NCBI RefSeq assembly: GCF_003640395.1
Contig: NZ_RBZQ01000004.1
Location: 186,001 to 250,000, forward strand
DNA from: Stutzerimonas urumqiensis
GTDB lineage: Bacteria > Pseudomonadota > Gammaproteobacteria > Pseudomonadales > Pseudomonadaceae
Direction of reading: 5' to 3'
Length of the DNA stretch: 64,000 nucleotides
Part shown: positions 9,438 through 19,444 of the stretch, piece after piece
Position numbering within the stretch: position 1 is the first letter of the stretch
How the letters are laid out: each line of letters opens with the position of its first letter
Position numbers and translations under genes: made by a program
The notes under the pieces: generated by a model
Seen by the model: the letters and a program-made list of their open reading frames with translations, nothing else
What the model was told of the DNA's origin: nothing
The model's database searches: none

Positions 9438-9794
9438 ATGATGCGCGCCTTCCACCTGCTGCCGATTGCCCTGCTCGCCGGATGCGCCGCGACGCCGGAG
9501 CAGTTCACCGAGGACGAAGTTGCACGCGCGGCGAAGGTGAAGGCCTATTCGGCCTCATCGATCGCGCCGGTGCATGAGGTGATCGGCCCGGTGCGCAGCA
9601 ACTCCTGCGACAGCGGCTCGTTCGAGCGCTTCCACGGAACCCAGGGCGAGGCGATCTGGCTGCTCAAGTTGCAGGCCGCGCGCCTGGGTGGCGACCTGGT
9701 GGTCGACTACCGCTGCCGCACACGCACGCTGGACCCGATCAGCCGATGCCTCGAGTCCAAGCGCTGCGAAGGCCAGGCGGCGGTTCGCGACTAA
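9438..9794 (+). CDS. RcsF-like four-cysteine lipoprotein
   Basis: A 118-residue lipoprotein with lipobox LLAGC (C16). The mature domain has four cysteines, C57, C93, C104 and C110, spaced C-X35-C-X10-C-X5-C. This closely resembles the E. coli RcsF pattern C-X34-C-X8-C-X5-C, where the four form two disulfides. As in RcsF, a helical stretch (AIWLLKLQAARLGGDLVVDY) precedes the second cysteine. RcsF is an outer-membrane stress sensor that signals to the Rcs phosphorelay; I know of no complete Rcs phosphorelay in Pseudomonas, so the partner here is unknown. The Shine-Dalgarno is weak; ATG codons at 9438 and 9441 are both possible. Confidence 0.7.
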   Translation: MMRAFHLLPIALLAGCAATPEQFTEDEVARAAKVKAYSASSIAPVHEVIGPVRSNSCDSGSFERFHGTQGEAIWLLKLQAARLGGDLVVDYRCRTRTLDPISRCLESKRCEGQAAVRD

Positions 9795-9819
9795 CGGCGA
9801 GCGGCCATCAGCGTGGCGA

Positions 9820-10089
9820 CTACTTGCCGTCGAGCTGTTCCTGCATGCGCTTGATTTCGCCCTCGAGGTGGTTGCCCCAGTCGTCGCCCAGGTATTGCGC
9901 CAGGCTCGTCAGCGCCTCGACGTTGACGCCGCGGCCATGCTCGATGTCCAGCCGGATGGCGTTATTGATCGCAGTCATCCACACGATGATGTCTCGTCCG
10001 CTGCGTAGAAAATCCAGCGCGTCGTCGGCGACGTGGGCAGCGCTGCGCAGGGCGGCGACATTGGTGATTACCTTCAGCTCGGTGGTCAT
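9820..10089 (-). CDS. small orphan protein, 89 aa
   Basis: I do not recognise it. The ATG at 10089 has CAGGAGCC at a good distance (AGGAG about 8 nt upstream), so translation is likely. The protein is predicted to be almost all helix, acidic in its second half (DDWGNHLEGEIKRMQEQLDGK) and without signal peptide or membrane segment, so it is probably cytoplasmic. It lies 63 bp downstream of opmB on the same strand and may be the last cistron of the mux operon or a separate gene. A GGGCCGT/ACGGCCC hairpin at 10104-10119 sits between them. Confidence 0.65.
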   Translation of the reverse strand: MTTELKVITNVAALRSAAHVADDALDFLRSGRDIIVWMTAINNAIRLDIEHGRGVNVEALTSLAQYLGDDWGNHLEGEIKRMQEQLDGK

Positions 10090-10152
10090 CGGTGGCTCCT
10101 GATGGGCCGTGAACGGCCCTCGAACCCCTGTGGTCGAGCAGCCTCGTCGAGG

Positions 10153-11631
10153 TTATCTGCCGGCCTCTGCGCCGGCTTGAGGCTGTTCGTCGGCTACCGG
10201 CGCACCATCGGCCAGGTTGGCGACCTGCCAGCCTCCGCCCAGCGCGGCGATCAGTTGCACGCTGGTCACCAATCGATCCCCGAGCAACGCAAGGTTGGTG
10301 CGCTCGGTGTTCAGCGCGTTGGTCTGCAAGGTCGCGACGCTCAGGAAATCGACGATCCCCGCCTGATACTGGTTCTGGATAAGGCGCAGGGAATCCTGCG
10401 CGGCCTCCAGGGCCTCCTGCTGGATCTGCGCCTCCTCGCCGAGGACCCGCAGCTGCACGAGGTAATCCTCGACCTCGCGAAACGCATCCAGCACCGTCTG
10501 GCGATAGGTCGCGACGGTTTCGTCATAGCTCGCCTCGACGCGCTCGAGCTCGGCCCGCCGGCCGCCGAAGTCGAGCAACGTCAGCGCCATCGACGGCCCG
10601 AGGCTCCAGAAGCGATTGGGCACGCTGATCAGATCGGCCACGGCGCTGTTGCTGTAGCCACCGCTGGCCGAGAGCGTCAGGTCCGGGTACCAGGCGGCCT
10701 GGGTGGCGCCGATCAGCGCGTTCGCGGCGATGACGTCCTGTTCGGCGGTGGCGATGTCCGGGCGGCGTTCGAGCAGCTCGGAGGCCATGATTCGAGGAAC
10801 GTCCGGCAGCTCCGGGACGTCTTCGCGCACGGCGATGTCCAGCTCCGAAGGCGGAACGCCGACCAGGACGGCGATGGCATGTTCCAGCTGCGCGCGCTGC
10901 CAGAGCAGATCGACCGCCTGCGCCTGTGCGCTGCGCAACTGCGCCACCGCCTGGGTGACGTCCGACTTGGGGGCGATACCGGCGCGGTACTGATTCCGGG
11001 TGAGTTCAAGCGAGCGCTCGTAGGCGTCGATGGTGGCGGCGAACAGCCGGCGCTGCTCGTCCAGAACGCGCAGCTGCATGTAGGTCTGCGCCAGCTCGGC
11101 CTGAAGGCTCAGCCGCACCGCGGCCAGGTCTGCCTCGCTGGCGAGCGCGTTGGCCCGGTTCGCTTCGAGGGTGCGACGCAGCCGTCCCCAGAGGTCGAGT
11201 TCCCAGGAGGCGTTGATGCCAAGCTCGTAGTTTTCCGAGACGCTGGAGCCCGTGCTGACGCTGGTGGTACGCGAGCCCTGCGCCGCGCGCGTCACGCCGG
11301 CGCTGGCGCCCACCGCCGGGAACAGCTCCGAGCGCGCCCCGCGTACCAGCGCTCGTGCCTGGCGATAGCGGGCCTCGGCGGCGGCGAGGTTCTGGTTGTC
11401 GACGTTCAGCCGCTCGATCAGCCCGGTCAGTACCGGATCATCGTAGAGCAGCCACCACTGGCTGCTGTCCAGCGCATGGGGGGTCGCCGGCTTCCAGCCT
11501 TCGGCCTGCTTGAACTCGGCGACGACCGGCGTCTGCGGTCGCTGGTAGTCCGGCCCCAGGGTGCAGGCGCCAAGCGATGTGGCGACCAGCAGCGCCGCGA
11601 GGGTTCGGATCGGTACGGGCAGTGGCGTCAT
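10153..11631 (-). CDS. opmB: outer-membrane efflux lipoprotein (NodT/OprM family)
   Basis: A 492-residue TolC-like outer-membrane channel of the NodT family. It is a lipoprotein with lipobox SLGAC around residue 23, followed by CTLGPDYQRP, the usual mature N terminus of this family. Two repeated OEP halves with long coiled helices are visible (for example RLSLQAELAQTYMQLRVL and YDETVATYRQTVLDAFREVE). It is the last gene of the efflux operon, and its ATG overlaps the muxC stop (ATGA). By operon layout it matches OpmB of the P. aeruginosa MuxABC-OpmB system, which exports novobiocin, macrolides, tetracycline and aztreonam. Confidence 0.9.
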   Translation of the reverse strand: MTPLPVPIRTLAALLVATSLGACTLGPDYQRPQTPVVAEFKQAEGWKPATPHALDSSQWWLLYDDPVLTGLIERLNVDNQNLAAAEARYRQARALVRGARSELFPAVGASAGVTRAAQGSRTTSVSTGSSVSENYELGINASWELDLWGRLRRTLEANRANALASEADLAAVRLSLQAELAQTYMQLRVLDEQRRLFAATIDAYERSLELTRNQYRAGIAPKSDVTQAVAQLRSAQAQAVDLLWQRAQLEHAIAVLVGVPPSELDIAVREDVPELPDVPRIMASELLERRPDIATAEQDVIAANALIGATQAAWYPDLTLSASGGYSNSAVADLISVPNRFWSLGPSMALTLLDFGGRRAELERVEASYDETVATYRQTVLDAFREVEDYLVQLRVLGEEAQIQQEALEAAQDSLRLIQNQYQAGIVDFLSVATLQTNALNTERTNLALLGDRLVTSVQLIAALGGGWQVANLADGAPVADEQPQAGAEAGR

Positions 11632-14600
11632 AGCGGTGTGTCCAGGGCGGCATCGGTACGGGCGCCGCGCCAGCGGTTGAAGCGGTGGCGCAAGCGATCG
11701 AAATACAGGTAAACGACAGGCGTGGTGTAGAGCGTCAGCACCTGACTGAGCAGCAGGCCGCCGACGATGGTAAGGCCGAGCGGCCGGCGCATCTCGGCGC
11801 CCTCGCCGCTGCCGATCAGTAACGGCACGGCACCCAGGATCGCCGCCATCGTGGTCATCAGGATCGGCCGCAGGCGCAGCAGGCAGGCGCGACGGATGGA
11901 TTCCTCGGGTGCGAGTTTTTCGTCCCGCTCGAGTTGCAGCGCCAGATCCACCATGAGGATGGCGTTCTTCTTCACCACACCGATCAGCAGGAACAGGCCG
12001 AGCAGCGAAAACAGGCTGAACTGCCCGCCGACCAGGATGATCGCCAGCAAGGCACCGACGCCGGCCGAAGGCAGCGTGGACAGAATCGTCAGCGGGTGGA
12101 TGTAGCTCTCGTAGAGTACGCCCAGCACGATATAGACCAGCAGCAGCGCGCCGAGGATCATCAATGGCTGGCTTTCCTGCGCCTGCTGGAAGGCGTCGCC
12201 GGCGCCGCCGAGACGGCCCTGCACGTCGCTCGGCAGGCCGATCGCCGCCACGGCCCGCTCGATGGCCAGCGTCGCCTCTTCCAGCGTCACGTCCGGCGCC
12301 AGGTCGAAATCGATGTTCTCCGCGGCGAACTGGCCGTCGTGCTGGACGCGGTCTTCCTCCAGGCTGCGCTCGTAATGGGCGAACGCCGACAGCGGCACGC
12401 GGCTGCCGTCCTCGGCGATGACGTGGATCTGGTCGAGGACCGTCGGGTAATCGGCGTAGCTCGGGTCGATCTCCATCACCACCTGGTACTGGTTCAAGCG
12501 CTCGTAGATGGTCGATACCTGCCGCTGGCTGAAGGCGTTGTTGAGCAGCGTGGTCACGGTGCTCATGTCGATGCCGAGCCGCTTGGCCGCGTCGCGATCG
12601 ACCTCGAGGGTGATCTGCTGGGCGCCCTCGCCTTCATTGGCGTCGATGCTGGTCAGCTCGGGCAGCTTCATCAGCGCCTGCGTCACGCGCGGCGTCCAGG
12701 TTCGCAGGTCGTTCAGGTCGCCGGCCAGCAGCGTGTAGGCGTACTGCGAGCTGCTCTGGCGTCCGCCACCGAATTGCAGGTCCTGGTCGGCCATCAGGAA
12801 CATTCGCCCACCCGGTACCTTGGGCTGGTTGCGACGGATGCGCTCGATCACCTCCTGCGCCGACAGGTCTCGCTCGTCCAGCGGCTTGAGCCGCACGATC
12901 ATGAAGGCGTTGTTGATGCCGCCCCCGCCCCCGACGAAGCCGGCGACGCTCTCGACCGCCGGATCGGCCAGGATGGCCTGGCGGTAGATTTCCATCTTCG
13001 GCTGCATGACCTCGAAGGACAGCCCGTCGTCGCCGCGGATGAAGCCGGTGAGCTGGCCGGTGTCCTGCTGCGGCAGGAAGGTCTTGGGCACCTGGACATA
13101 CAGCACGATATTCAGCGCGATGGTCGCCAGCAGGGTCAGCAGCGTGATGCGTCGATGGCGCAGCGCCCAGCTCAGCGAGCGATCGTAGTGCCTGAGCAGC
13201 CACTGGTGCGCCCGGTGGCTGACGCGGTGCAGTCGTCCCTCGCTGGCGGCGTCGTGCGGCTTGAGCCAGCGCGCGCAGAGCATGGGGGTCAGCGTCAGGG
13301 ACACCAGCAGCGACACGAGAATGGCCGCCGCCAGCGTGATGGAGAACTCGCGGAACAGCCGCTCGACGATCCCGCCCATGAACAGGATCGAGATGAACAC
13401 CGCGACCAGCGACAGGTTCATCGACAGCAGCGTGAAGCCGACCTCCCGCGTGCCGCGGTAGGCTGCCTGCAACGGGCTCATTCCGTCGTCGATGTGCCGC
13501 GCGATGTTCTCGAGCACGACGATGGCGTCGTCGACCACGAGCCCGGTCGCCAGGATCAGCGCCATCAGCGACAGGGTGTTGAGCGAGAAACCCAGCAGGT
13601 ACATCACGGCGAAGGTGCCGATCAGCGAGACCGGCACGGCCAGCGCCGGGATCATCGCGCTGCGCAGGCGGCCGAGGAACAGGAACACCAGCACCACCAC
13701 CAGCGCGACGGCGATAAGCAGCGTGCGCTCGGCTTCGTGCAGCGTGGCGCGGATGACCGGCGAGCGGTCCATCGCCACGTCGAGCTCGACGCTGGCCGGA
13801 ATCACCGCCCGCAGCGAAGGCAGCTCCGCGCGGATGCCTTCGATGGTCTCGATGATATTGGCGCCGGCCTGGCGATTGATGATCACCAGCACGGCCGGCT
13901 CGTTGTTGAAGAAGCCGGCGTTGTAGCGATCCTCCACGGCGTCGCGCACCTCGGCGACGTCCCGCAGGCGCAGCGTGGCGCCATCCTGGTGGCGGATGAT
14001 CAGCGGGGCGTAGTCGCTGGCCTGATGGAGCTGGTCGTTCGCGCCGATCTGCCAGTGACGGCGCTCGGTCTCGACGGCGCCCTTGGGCCTGCGCACGTTG
14101 GCCTCGGTAATGACCTGGCGCACCTCGTCGAGCGATACGCCGTACTGCTCCAGCTGCCGCGGCTGCAACTCGATCCGTACCGCCGGCAGCGAGCTGCCAC
14201 CGACCTGGACCTCGCCGACGCCCGGCACCTGCGAGAGCTTCTGCGCCAGGAGGGTCGAGGCGACGTCGTAGAGCTGGCCCTTGCTGAGCACGTCGGAGGT
14301 CAGCGACAGCACCATGATTGGCGCCTGCGCCGGATTGATCTTGCGGTAGCTCGGCATGCTGCGCATGCCGCTGGGCAGCAGGTTGCGCGACGCATTGATC
14401 GCCGCCTGCACGTCTCGCGCCGCGCCGTTGATGTCACGGTCGAGATCGAACTGGATGATGATCCGCGTGTTGCCCTGCGCGCTGCGGCTGGTCATTTCGT
14501 CGACGCCGGCGATCGTGCCGAGCGCGCGCTCCAGCGGCGTCGCGATACTTGAGGCCATGATCTCCGGGCTGGCGCCCGGCAGGCTGGCGGTGACGGTGAT

Positions 14601-14732
14601 CACCGGGAAATCCATGTTGGGCAGCGGCGCGACCGGCAGCAGCCGAAAGCCCAGCAGGCCGACCAGCAGGATGGCGGCGCTGAGCAGCATGGTCGCCACC
14701 GGGCGGGCGATGAAGGGGGCCGACAGGTTCAT
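11628..14732 (-). CDS. muxC: RND efflux permease, MdtC/MuxC type
   Basis: A 1034-residue RND transporter of the inner membrane that forms a heteromultimer with MuxB and uses the proton gradient. It has twelve expected transmembrane helices and two large periplasmic loops. TM4 has the proton-relay pair in ATGLVVDDAIVVLENI. The start chosen is ATG at 14732 ([16 protein letters not shown]), which matches RND N termini; the frame stays open upstream to 14858, but that extension shows no similarity. No Shine-Dalgarno precedes 14732; instead the ATG overlaps the stop of a 26-codon ORF with a strong ribosome site (see 14729-14809), so translation may be coupled. Its stop overlaps the opmB start. Confidence 0.94.
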   Translation of the reverse strand: MNLSAPFIARPVATMLLSAAILLVGLLGFRLLPVAPLPNMDFPVITVTASLPGASPEIMASSIATPLERALGTIAGVDEMTSRSAQGNTRIIIQFDLDRDINGAARDVQAAINASRNLLPSGMRSMPSYRKINPAQAPIMVLSLTSDVLSKGQLYDVASTLLAQKLSQVPGVGEVQVGGSSLPAVRIELQPRQLEQYGVSLDEVRQVITEANVRRPKGAVETERRHWQIGANDQLHQASDYAPLIIRHQDGATLRLRDVAEVRDAVEDRYNAGFFNNEPAVLVIINRQAGANIIETIEGIRAELPSLRAVIPASVELDVAMDRSPVIRATLHEAERTLLIAVALVVVLVFLFLGRLRSAMIPALAVPVSLIGTFAVMYLLGFSLNTLSLMALILATGLVVDDAIVVLENIARHIDDGMSPLQAAYRGTREVGFTLLSMNLSLVAVFISILFMGGIVERLFREFSITLAAAILVSLLVSLTLTPMLCARWLKPHDAASEGRLHRVSHRAHQWLLRHYDRSLSWALRHRRITLLTLLATIALNIVLYVQVPKTFLPQQDTGQLTGFIRGDDGLSFEVMQPKMEIYRQAILADPAVESVAGFVGGGGGINNAFMIVRLKPLDERDLSAQEVIERIRRNQPKVPGGRMFLMADQDLQFGGGRQSSSQYAYTLLAGDLNDLRTWTPRVTQALMKLPELTSIDANEGEGAQQITLEVDRDAAKRLGIDMSTVTTLLNNAFSQRQVSTIYERLNQYQVVMEIDPSYADYPTVLDQIHVIAEDGSRVPLSAFAHYERSLEEDRVQHDGQFAAENIDFDLAPDVTLEEATLAIERAVAAIGLPSDVQGRLGGAGDAFQQAQESQPLMILGALLLVYIVLGVLYESYIHPLTILSTLPSAGVGALLAIILVGGQFSLFSLLGLFLLIGVVKKNAILMVDLALQLERDEKLAPEESIRRACLLRLRPILMTTMAAILGAVPLLIGSGEGAEMRRPLGLTIVGGLLLSQVLTLYTTPVVYLYFDRLRHRFNRWRGARTDAALDTPL

Positions 14733-14809
14733 CGAGGCGAAGCCGCTGAAGGCGGCAGACCGCGGGCCGTTGGTTCGACCGCCAGCCGGCACTTTTTCGA
14801 AGCGATCAT
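14729..14809 (-). CDS. 26-codon bridging ORF between muxB and muxC
   Basis: A small ORF that begins with ATG at 14809-14807, overlapping the muxB stop TGA (14808-14806), and ends with TGA at 14731-14729, overlapping the muxC ATG (14732-14730). It has the best ribosome site in the operon: GAGGAGG at 14823-14817, 7 nt before its ATG. The peptide starts MIASKK and has one cysteine, with no signal peptide or membrane segment. All the neighbouring junctions of this operon are also ATGA overlaps, so it looks like a regular member of a translationally coupled chain. It could act only through its translation, by feeding ribosomes onto muxC. A product function is unknown. Confidence 0.55.
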   Translation of the reverse strand: MIASKKCRLAVEPTARGLPPSAASPR

Positions 14810-17800
14810 GCGCTCGCCTCCTCGCCTGCCCTATCCCGACGAGCGAAGCGCCTGCCAAGCCGATCGAAGAACAGGTAGATCACCGGCGTGGTGAACAGCG
14901 TCAGCAACTGGCTGGCCAACAGGCCGCCGACCAGCACCAGGCCCAGCGGCTGGCGCAGCTCGGCACCCGAGCCGGTGGCGAGCATCAGGGGAATGGCGCC
15001 GAACAGCGCGGCCAGCGTCGTCATCAGGATCGGCCGGAAGCGCAGCAACGCGGCCTGGTAGATCGCCTGCTCGGGGTTCAGGCCCTGGTTGCGCTCGGCG
15101 TCCAGTGCGAAGTCGATCATCATGATCGCGTTCTTCTTCACGATGCCGATCAGCAGGATGATGCCGATCACCGCGATCAGGCCCAGGTCATTGCCGGTCA
15201 GCAGCAGCGCCAGCAGCGCGCCGACCGCCGCCGAGGGCAACGTCGAGAGGATGGTGATCGGGTGGATGTAGCTCTCGTAGAGCACGCCGAGCACGATGTA
15301 CATGGTCACCACCGCCGCCAGGATCAGCAGCAAGGTGCTCGACAGCGAGGCGCGGAAGGCTTCGGCGGCGCCCTGGAAGTGCGTCTGGATGCCGGCAGGC
15401 ATGCCGATTTCCTGTTCGACGCGCTCGATCGCCGCGACCGCCTCGCCGAGCGAGACGTCCTCGGCGAGGTTGAACGACAGCGTCACCGCGGGGAACTGGC
15501 CGATGTGGTTGATCAGCAGCGGCGCGGTGCGTTGCTCGATGCGCGCGAGGCTCGCCAGCCGCACGGGCTCGCCGCTTTCGGAATCCACGTAGATCCCTTC
15601 GAGCGCCTGCGGGCCGATCAGGGTGCGGTCCTCCGCTTCCAGCACCACGCGGTACTGGCTGGCCTGGGTGAAGATGGTGGAGATCTGCCGCTGACCGAAG
15701 GCGTCGTAGAGCGCATCGGTGATGTCGGCAATGCGGATGCCGAGCCGCGCGGCTGCGTCGCGGTCGATGTCCAGATACAGCTGCAGGCCCTCGCTCTGCA
15801 GGTCGCTGGCGACGTCGATCAGTTCGGGCCGTTCGCGCAACGCTTCGACCAGCCGCGGCGTCCAGGTCTCCAGCAGATCGGGATCGGGCGACTCGAGGCT
15901 GAACTGGAACTGCGTCCGGCTGACGCGATCCTCGATGGACAGGTCCTGCACCGGTTGTAGGTACAGCTGGATGCCCGGCACCTGCGCCAGTTGGGGTCGC
16001 AGCCGCTCGATCACCTCGCTGGCGGTGACGTCGCGCTCGGCGTGGGGCAGCAGGTTGATGAGCATTCGCCCGCTGTTGAGCGTGACGTTGCTGCCGTCGA
16101 TGCCGATGTGGGACGACAGGCTCTCGACCGCAGGGTCGGCCAGCACCACCTTCGCCAGCGCCTGCTGGCGCTCGCTCATCGCCGCGAAGGACACCGACTG
16201 CGGCGCCTCGCTGATGCCCTGAATGACGCCCGTGTCCTGCAACGGGAAGAACCCCTTGGGCACGGCCAGGTACAGCAGCACGGTCAGGCCGAGCGTCGCG
16301 ACTGCCACCGCCAGCACCAACCCCTGGTGCCCCAGTACCCACCGCAGTTGGCGGCCGTAGCCGGCGATCAGGCGCTGGACCCAGTCCGGTCGCGCCTCGT
16401 CGTGCGCCTCGCGGCGCAGCAGGCGTGCGCACATCATTGGCGTGAGCGTGAGCGAGACGACCAGCGAAATGAGGATGGCGACCGCCAGGGTGATGGCGAA
16501 CTCGCGGAACAGGCGGCCGACCACGTCCTGCATGAACAGGAGCGGGATCAATACCGCGATCAGCGATAGCGTCAGCGAGACCAGGGTGAAGCTGATCTGC
16601 CGCGCGCCCTTGAGCGCCGCCTGAAGCGGTGTTTCGCCGTCTTCGAGGTGGCGGGCGATGTTTTCCAGCATGACGATGGCGTCGTCGACCACGAAACCGG
16701 TCGCGATCGTCAGCGCCATGAGCGTGAGGTTGTTGAGCGAAAAGCCCGCCAGGTGCATGACCGCGAAGGTGCCGATCAAGGACAGCGGCACCGCGATGGA
16801 GGGAATCACCGTCGCCGAGAGCCGCTTGAGGAAGACGAAGGTCACCATCACCACCAGCGCGACGGCGAGGAGCAGTTCGTGCTGCACATCGGTGATCGCC
16901 GCACGGATGGTCTGGGTGCGATCGGTCAGCACCCTGACGGCGAGTCCGGCCGGCATGCTGGCGGTGATTTCGGGCAGCAGCGCCTGGATGCGTTCGACCA
17001 CTTCGATCACGTTGGCGCCCGGCTGGCGCTGGATGTTCAGCAGCACGGCGCGCTGCTGGTCGGCCCAGGCGGCAAGACGGTCGTTCTCCGCCCCGGTGCT
17101 GATGGTCGCGACGTCCGCGAGGCGCAAGGCCGCGCCTTCGTTGTAGGCCAGGATGAGCTGGGCGTATTCCTCGGGCGTCTTGAGCTGATCGTTGGCGTCC
17201 AGCATCGACACGCGCGTCGGGCCGTCGAAGTTGCCCTTGGGCTGGTTGACGTTCGCCTCGCCAATGAGGCTGCGAACGTCGGCGAGCGACAGGTCATGCG
17301 CCGCCAGCGCCTGGGTATCGACATCGATGCGTACCGCCGGCCGCTGGCCACCGGCGATGCTGACCAGCCCGACCCCGCTGATCTGCGAGAGCTTCTGCGC
17401 CATGCGGGTGTCCACCAGGTCGTGGAGTTCCGTCAGGCTGAGCGTCTCGGAGGTCACGGCCAGCGTCATCACCGGCGCATCGGCCGGATTGACCTTGTTG
17501 TAGATCGGCGGGCTCGGCAGGTCGTTCGGCAGCAGGTTGGTCGCGGCGTTGATCGCGGCCTGCACTTCCTGCTCGGCGACATCGAGCGCCACCTCCAGCG
17601 AGAACCGCAGCGTGATCACCGACGCACCGCCGGAGCTGGTCGAGGACATCTGTTCCAGTCCGGGCATCTGGCCCAGTTGCCGTTCGAGCGGCGCCGTAAC
17701 GGCGCTGGTCATCACCTCGGGACTGGCGCCCGGGTACAGCGTGACGACCCGAATGGTCGGGTAATCGACCTGCGGCAACGCCGATACCGGCAGCATGCGG

Positions 17801-17886
17801 TAGGCGATCAGGCCGGCGAGCAGGATGGCGACCATGCTCAGCGTGGTCGCTACCGGCCGCAGGATGAACAGCCGCGAAATGTTCAT
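14806..17886 (-). CDS. muxB: RND efflux permease, MdtB/MuxB type
   Basis: A 1026-residue inner-membrane RND transporter, partner of MuxC. The first helix is [20 protein letters not shown]; the TM4 proton-relay pair is in [16 protein letters not shown]; the second half repeats the fold ([20 protein letters not shown] near TM10-11). Two similar but distinct RND subunits encoded side by side are the mark of the MdtABC/MuxABC class. The ATG at 17886 overlaps the muxA stop (ATGA). The 3' end (AGEEASA) encodes the GAGGAGG ribosome site used by the following mini-ORF. Confidence 0.95.
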   Translation of the reverse strand: MNISRLFILRPVATTLSMVAILLAGLIAYRMLPVSALPQVDYPTIRVVTLYPGASPEVMTSAVTAPLERQLGQMPGLEQMSSTSSGGASVITLRFSLEVALDVAEQEVQAAINAATNLLPNDLPSPPIYNKVNPADAPVMTLAVTSETLSLTELHDLVDTRMAQKLSQISGVGLVSIAGGQRPAVRIDVDTQALAAHDLSLADVRSLIGEANVNQPKGNFDGPTRVSMLDANDQLKTPEEYAQLILAYNEGAALRLADVATISTGAENDRLAAWADQQRAVLLNIQRQPGANVIEVVERIQALLPEITASMPAGLAVRVLTDRTQTIRAAITDVQHELLLAVALVVMVTFVFLKRLSATVIPSIAVPLSLIGTFAVMHLAGFSLNNLTLMALTIATGFVVDDAIVMLENIARHLEDGETPLQAALKGARQISFTLVSLTLSLIAVLIPLLFMQDVVGRLFREFAITLAVAILISLVVSLTLTPMMCARLLRREAHDEARPDWVQRLIAGYGRQLRWVLGHQGLVLAVAVATLGLTVLLYLAVPKGFFPLQDTGVIQGISEAPQSVSFAAMSERQQALAKVVLADPAVESLSSHIGIDGSNVTLNSGRMLINLLPHAERDVTASEVIERLRPQLAQVPGIQLYLQPVQDLSIEDRVSRTQFQFSLESPDPDLLETWTPRLVEALRERPELIDVASDLQSEGLQLYLDIDRDAAARLGIRIADITDALYDAFGQRQISTIFTQASQYRVVLEAEDRTLIGPQALEGIYVDSESGEPVRLASLARIEQRTAPLLINHIGQFPAVTLSFNLAEDVSLGEAVAAIERVEQEIGMPAGIQTHFQGAAEAFRASLSSTLLLILAAVVTMYIVLGVLYESYIHPITILSTLPSAAVGALLALLLTGNDLGLIAVIGIILLIGIVKKNAIMMIDFALDAERNQGLNPEQAIYQAALLRFRPILMTTLAALFGAIPLMLATGSGAELRQPLGLVLVGGLLASQLLTLFTTPVIYLFFDRLGRRFARRDRAGEEASA

Positions 17887-19175
17887 TGCGCCTCGCGGCC
17901 GCTTTCAGCGCCGGTACCGGCGTTGGGCGTCGCCGCGCCCGGCGAACCGGTCGCGGCCGGAGCCACCTGTTGATCGTCGTCGATGTTCTCCACCACTTCG
18001 ACCGCCGCCTCGTCGCGCAGGCGATCGGTACCTTCGAGCACGACCCGCTCGCCCTCGGCCAATCCGGACAGAACGACGGTGGTGGCACCTTCGGCCGGCC
18101 CGAGCTCGAGCGTACGCAACTCGACCTTGTTCTGGTCATCGACGACGTAGGCGAAGGTACCGCGCGAGCCGAACTGCACCGCCGCCGACGGGACGAGCAG
18201 CGCGTCGTCCAGCACCTCGGCGCGCAGCCGAACGTTGACGAACTGGTTGGGGATGAGCATTTCCGCTTCGTTGTCGAAGCGCGCCTTGAGCTTCAGCGTG
18301 CCGGTGGCCGTGTCGATCTGGTTGTCCAGGCTTTGCAGCACGCCTTCGCCGAACAGCAGTTCTTCGCTGCGATCCCAGGCCTGCACGGCCAGTTCGTCAC
18401 CCTGGCGAAAGCGCGAGACCACATGCGGCAAATCGGGCTGCGGCAGCGTAAAGGTGATCGCCATCGGCTGGGTTTGGGTGATCACCACCAGCGGCGTCTC
18501 GCCGTTGGCGGTGATCAGGTTGCCGGGGTCCTGCTGACGCAGCCCCAGGCGTCCATCGATGGGCGCGCGGATTTCGGTGAATTGCAGGTTCAGGCGGGCT
18601 TCGTCGACCGCCGCCTGGTTGGCCGCGACCGTGCCCCGGTATTCGGCGACCAGCGCCTGCTGGGTGTCGAGCGTCTGCTTGGCGATGCTGTCCTGCGCAT
18701 AGAGGCCCTTGTAGCGTTCGAGGTCGACCTCGGCGTTGCGCAACTGCGCGCGACTCTGCTGGAGAGCGCCCTCGGCCTGGCGCAGCGCCACTTCATAGGG
18801 GCGCGGATCGACGATCGCCAGCAACTGGCCGGCCTCGACACGCTGGCCTTCGTCGAATTTCACCTCCATCAGCTGACCATCGACGCGGCTGCGCACGCTC
18901 ACCGTCTTGAGCGGCGTGACCGTGCCGAGCGCCTTGTAATAGACCGGAAAGTCGCCCCGCTCCACCGTGGCGACGCGCACCGGCACGGGGCCACCGAATT
19001 CGCCGAAACCGGGCCGACCGCCGGGTCCACCGCCCTCCGGGCGTCCTGCTCCGCCCTGCCCCGCCGGGCTTGCGGGCCAGAGCCACCAGGCAAGCAAGGC
19101 CAGCACGGCCACGACGGCGATGATCATCATCCAGCGGATGCCGGAACCTGAGCGGGAGGCAGCGGAGTCGGTCAT
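17883..19175 (-). CDS. muxA: RND periplasmic adaptor (membrane fusion protein)
   Basis: A 430-residue HlyD-type adaptor linking MuxBC to the outer-membrane channel. An N-terminal membrane anchor (residues 16-33) is followed by a Gly/Pro-rich linker ([17 protein letters not shown]). The lipoyl and hairpin part follows ([20 protein letters not shown], then a coiled-coil hairpin to [15 protein letters not shown]), then the beta-barrel and membrane-proximal domains. The C terminus is a disordered acidic/Ala-Pro tail. The start ATG at 19175 ([10 protein letters not shown]) is preferred to an upstream in-frame ATG at 19220, because the shorter form puts the anchor at the usual place. First gene of the mux operon; no local two-component regulator is seen. 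Confidence 0.92.
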   Translation of the reverse strand: MTDSAASRSGSGIRWMMIIAVVAVLALLAWWLWPASPAGQGGAGRPEGGGPGGRPGFGEFGGPVPVRVATVERGDFPVYYKALGTVTPLKTVSVRSRVDGQLMEVKFDEGQRVEAGQLLAIVDPRPYEVALRQAEGALQQSRAQLRNAEVDLERYKGLYAQDSIAKQTLDTQQALVAEYRGTVAANQAAVDEARLNLQFTEIRAPIDGRLGLRQQDPGNLITANGETPLVVITQTQPMAITFTLPQPDLPHVVSRFRQGDELAVQAWDRSEELLFGEGVLQSLDNQIDTATGTLKLKARFDNEAEMLIPNQFVNVRLRAEVLDDALLVPSAAVQFGSRGTFAYVVDDQNKVELRTLELGPAEGATTVVLSGLAEGERVVLEGTDRLRDEAAVEVVENIDDDQQVAPAATGSPGAATPNAGTGAESGREAQ

Positions 19176-19444
19176 GTAGGCGATCGCTTCGAAAGGAGCG
19201 TGAACCTTAAGCAGTCGCAACCAGCGCGCAAAGGGGATTTACGGCATTTTTACGTATCCGCGAGTGTCTATTCCGGCACTGACGGGCCGGAACCATGCGC
19301 CTCGCCCCGAGTCTATTCCTGCGGTCGACCGGCCTGGCCTGTCGTAACGCGCCCACGCACGCCAACCGGACGCTGCCGTGCCGCTTCATCGCGATCCGCC
19401 CGCCTGCCTGCGCGGTTTCGCAAGGATCGCCACAGGATCAAGGA

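Noticed and set aside
14733..14858. In-frame upstream extension of muxC (ATG at 14858 or GTG near 14794).
   Set aside because: It would overlap the muxB coding end, shows no RND similarity and has no ribosome site; the ATG at 14732 gives the standard RND N terminus.
19295..19444. Possible 50-residue N-terminal extension of the MurJ-like protein from an upstream ATG.
   Set aside because: The extension is not hydrophobic, has no similarity to the family and lacks a ribosome site; the ATG at 19445 follows AGGATCAAGGA and opens the first helix.
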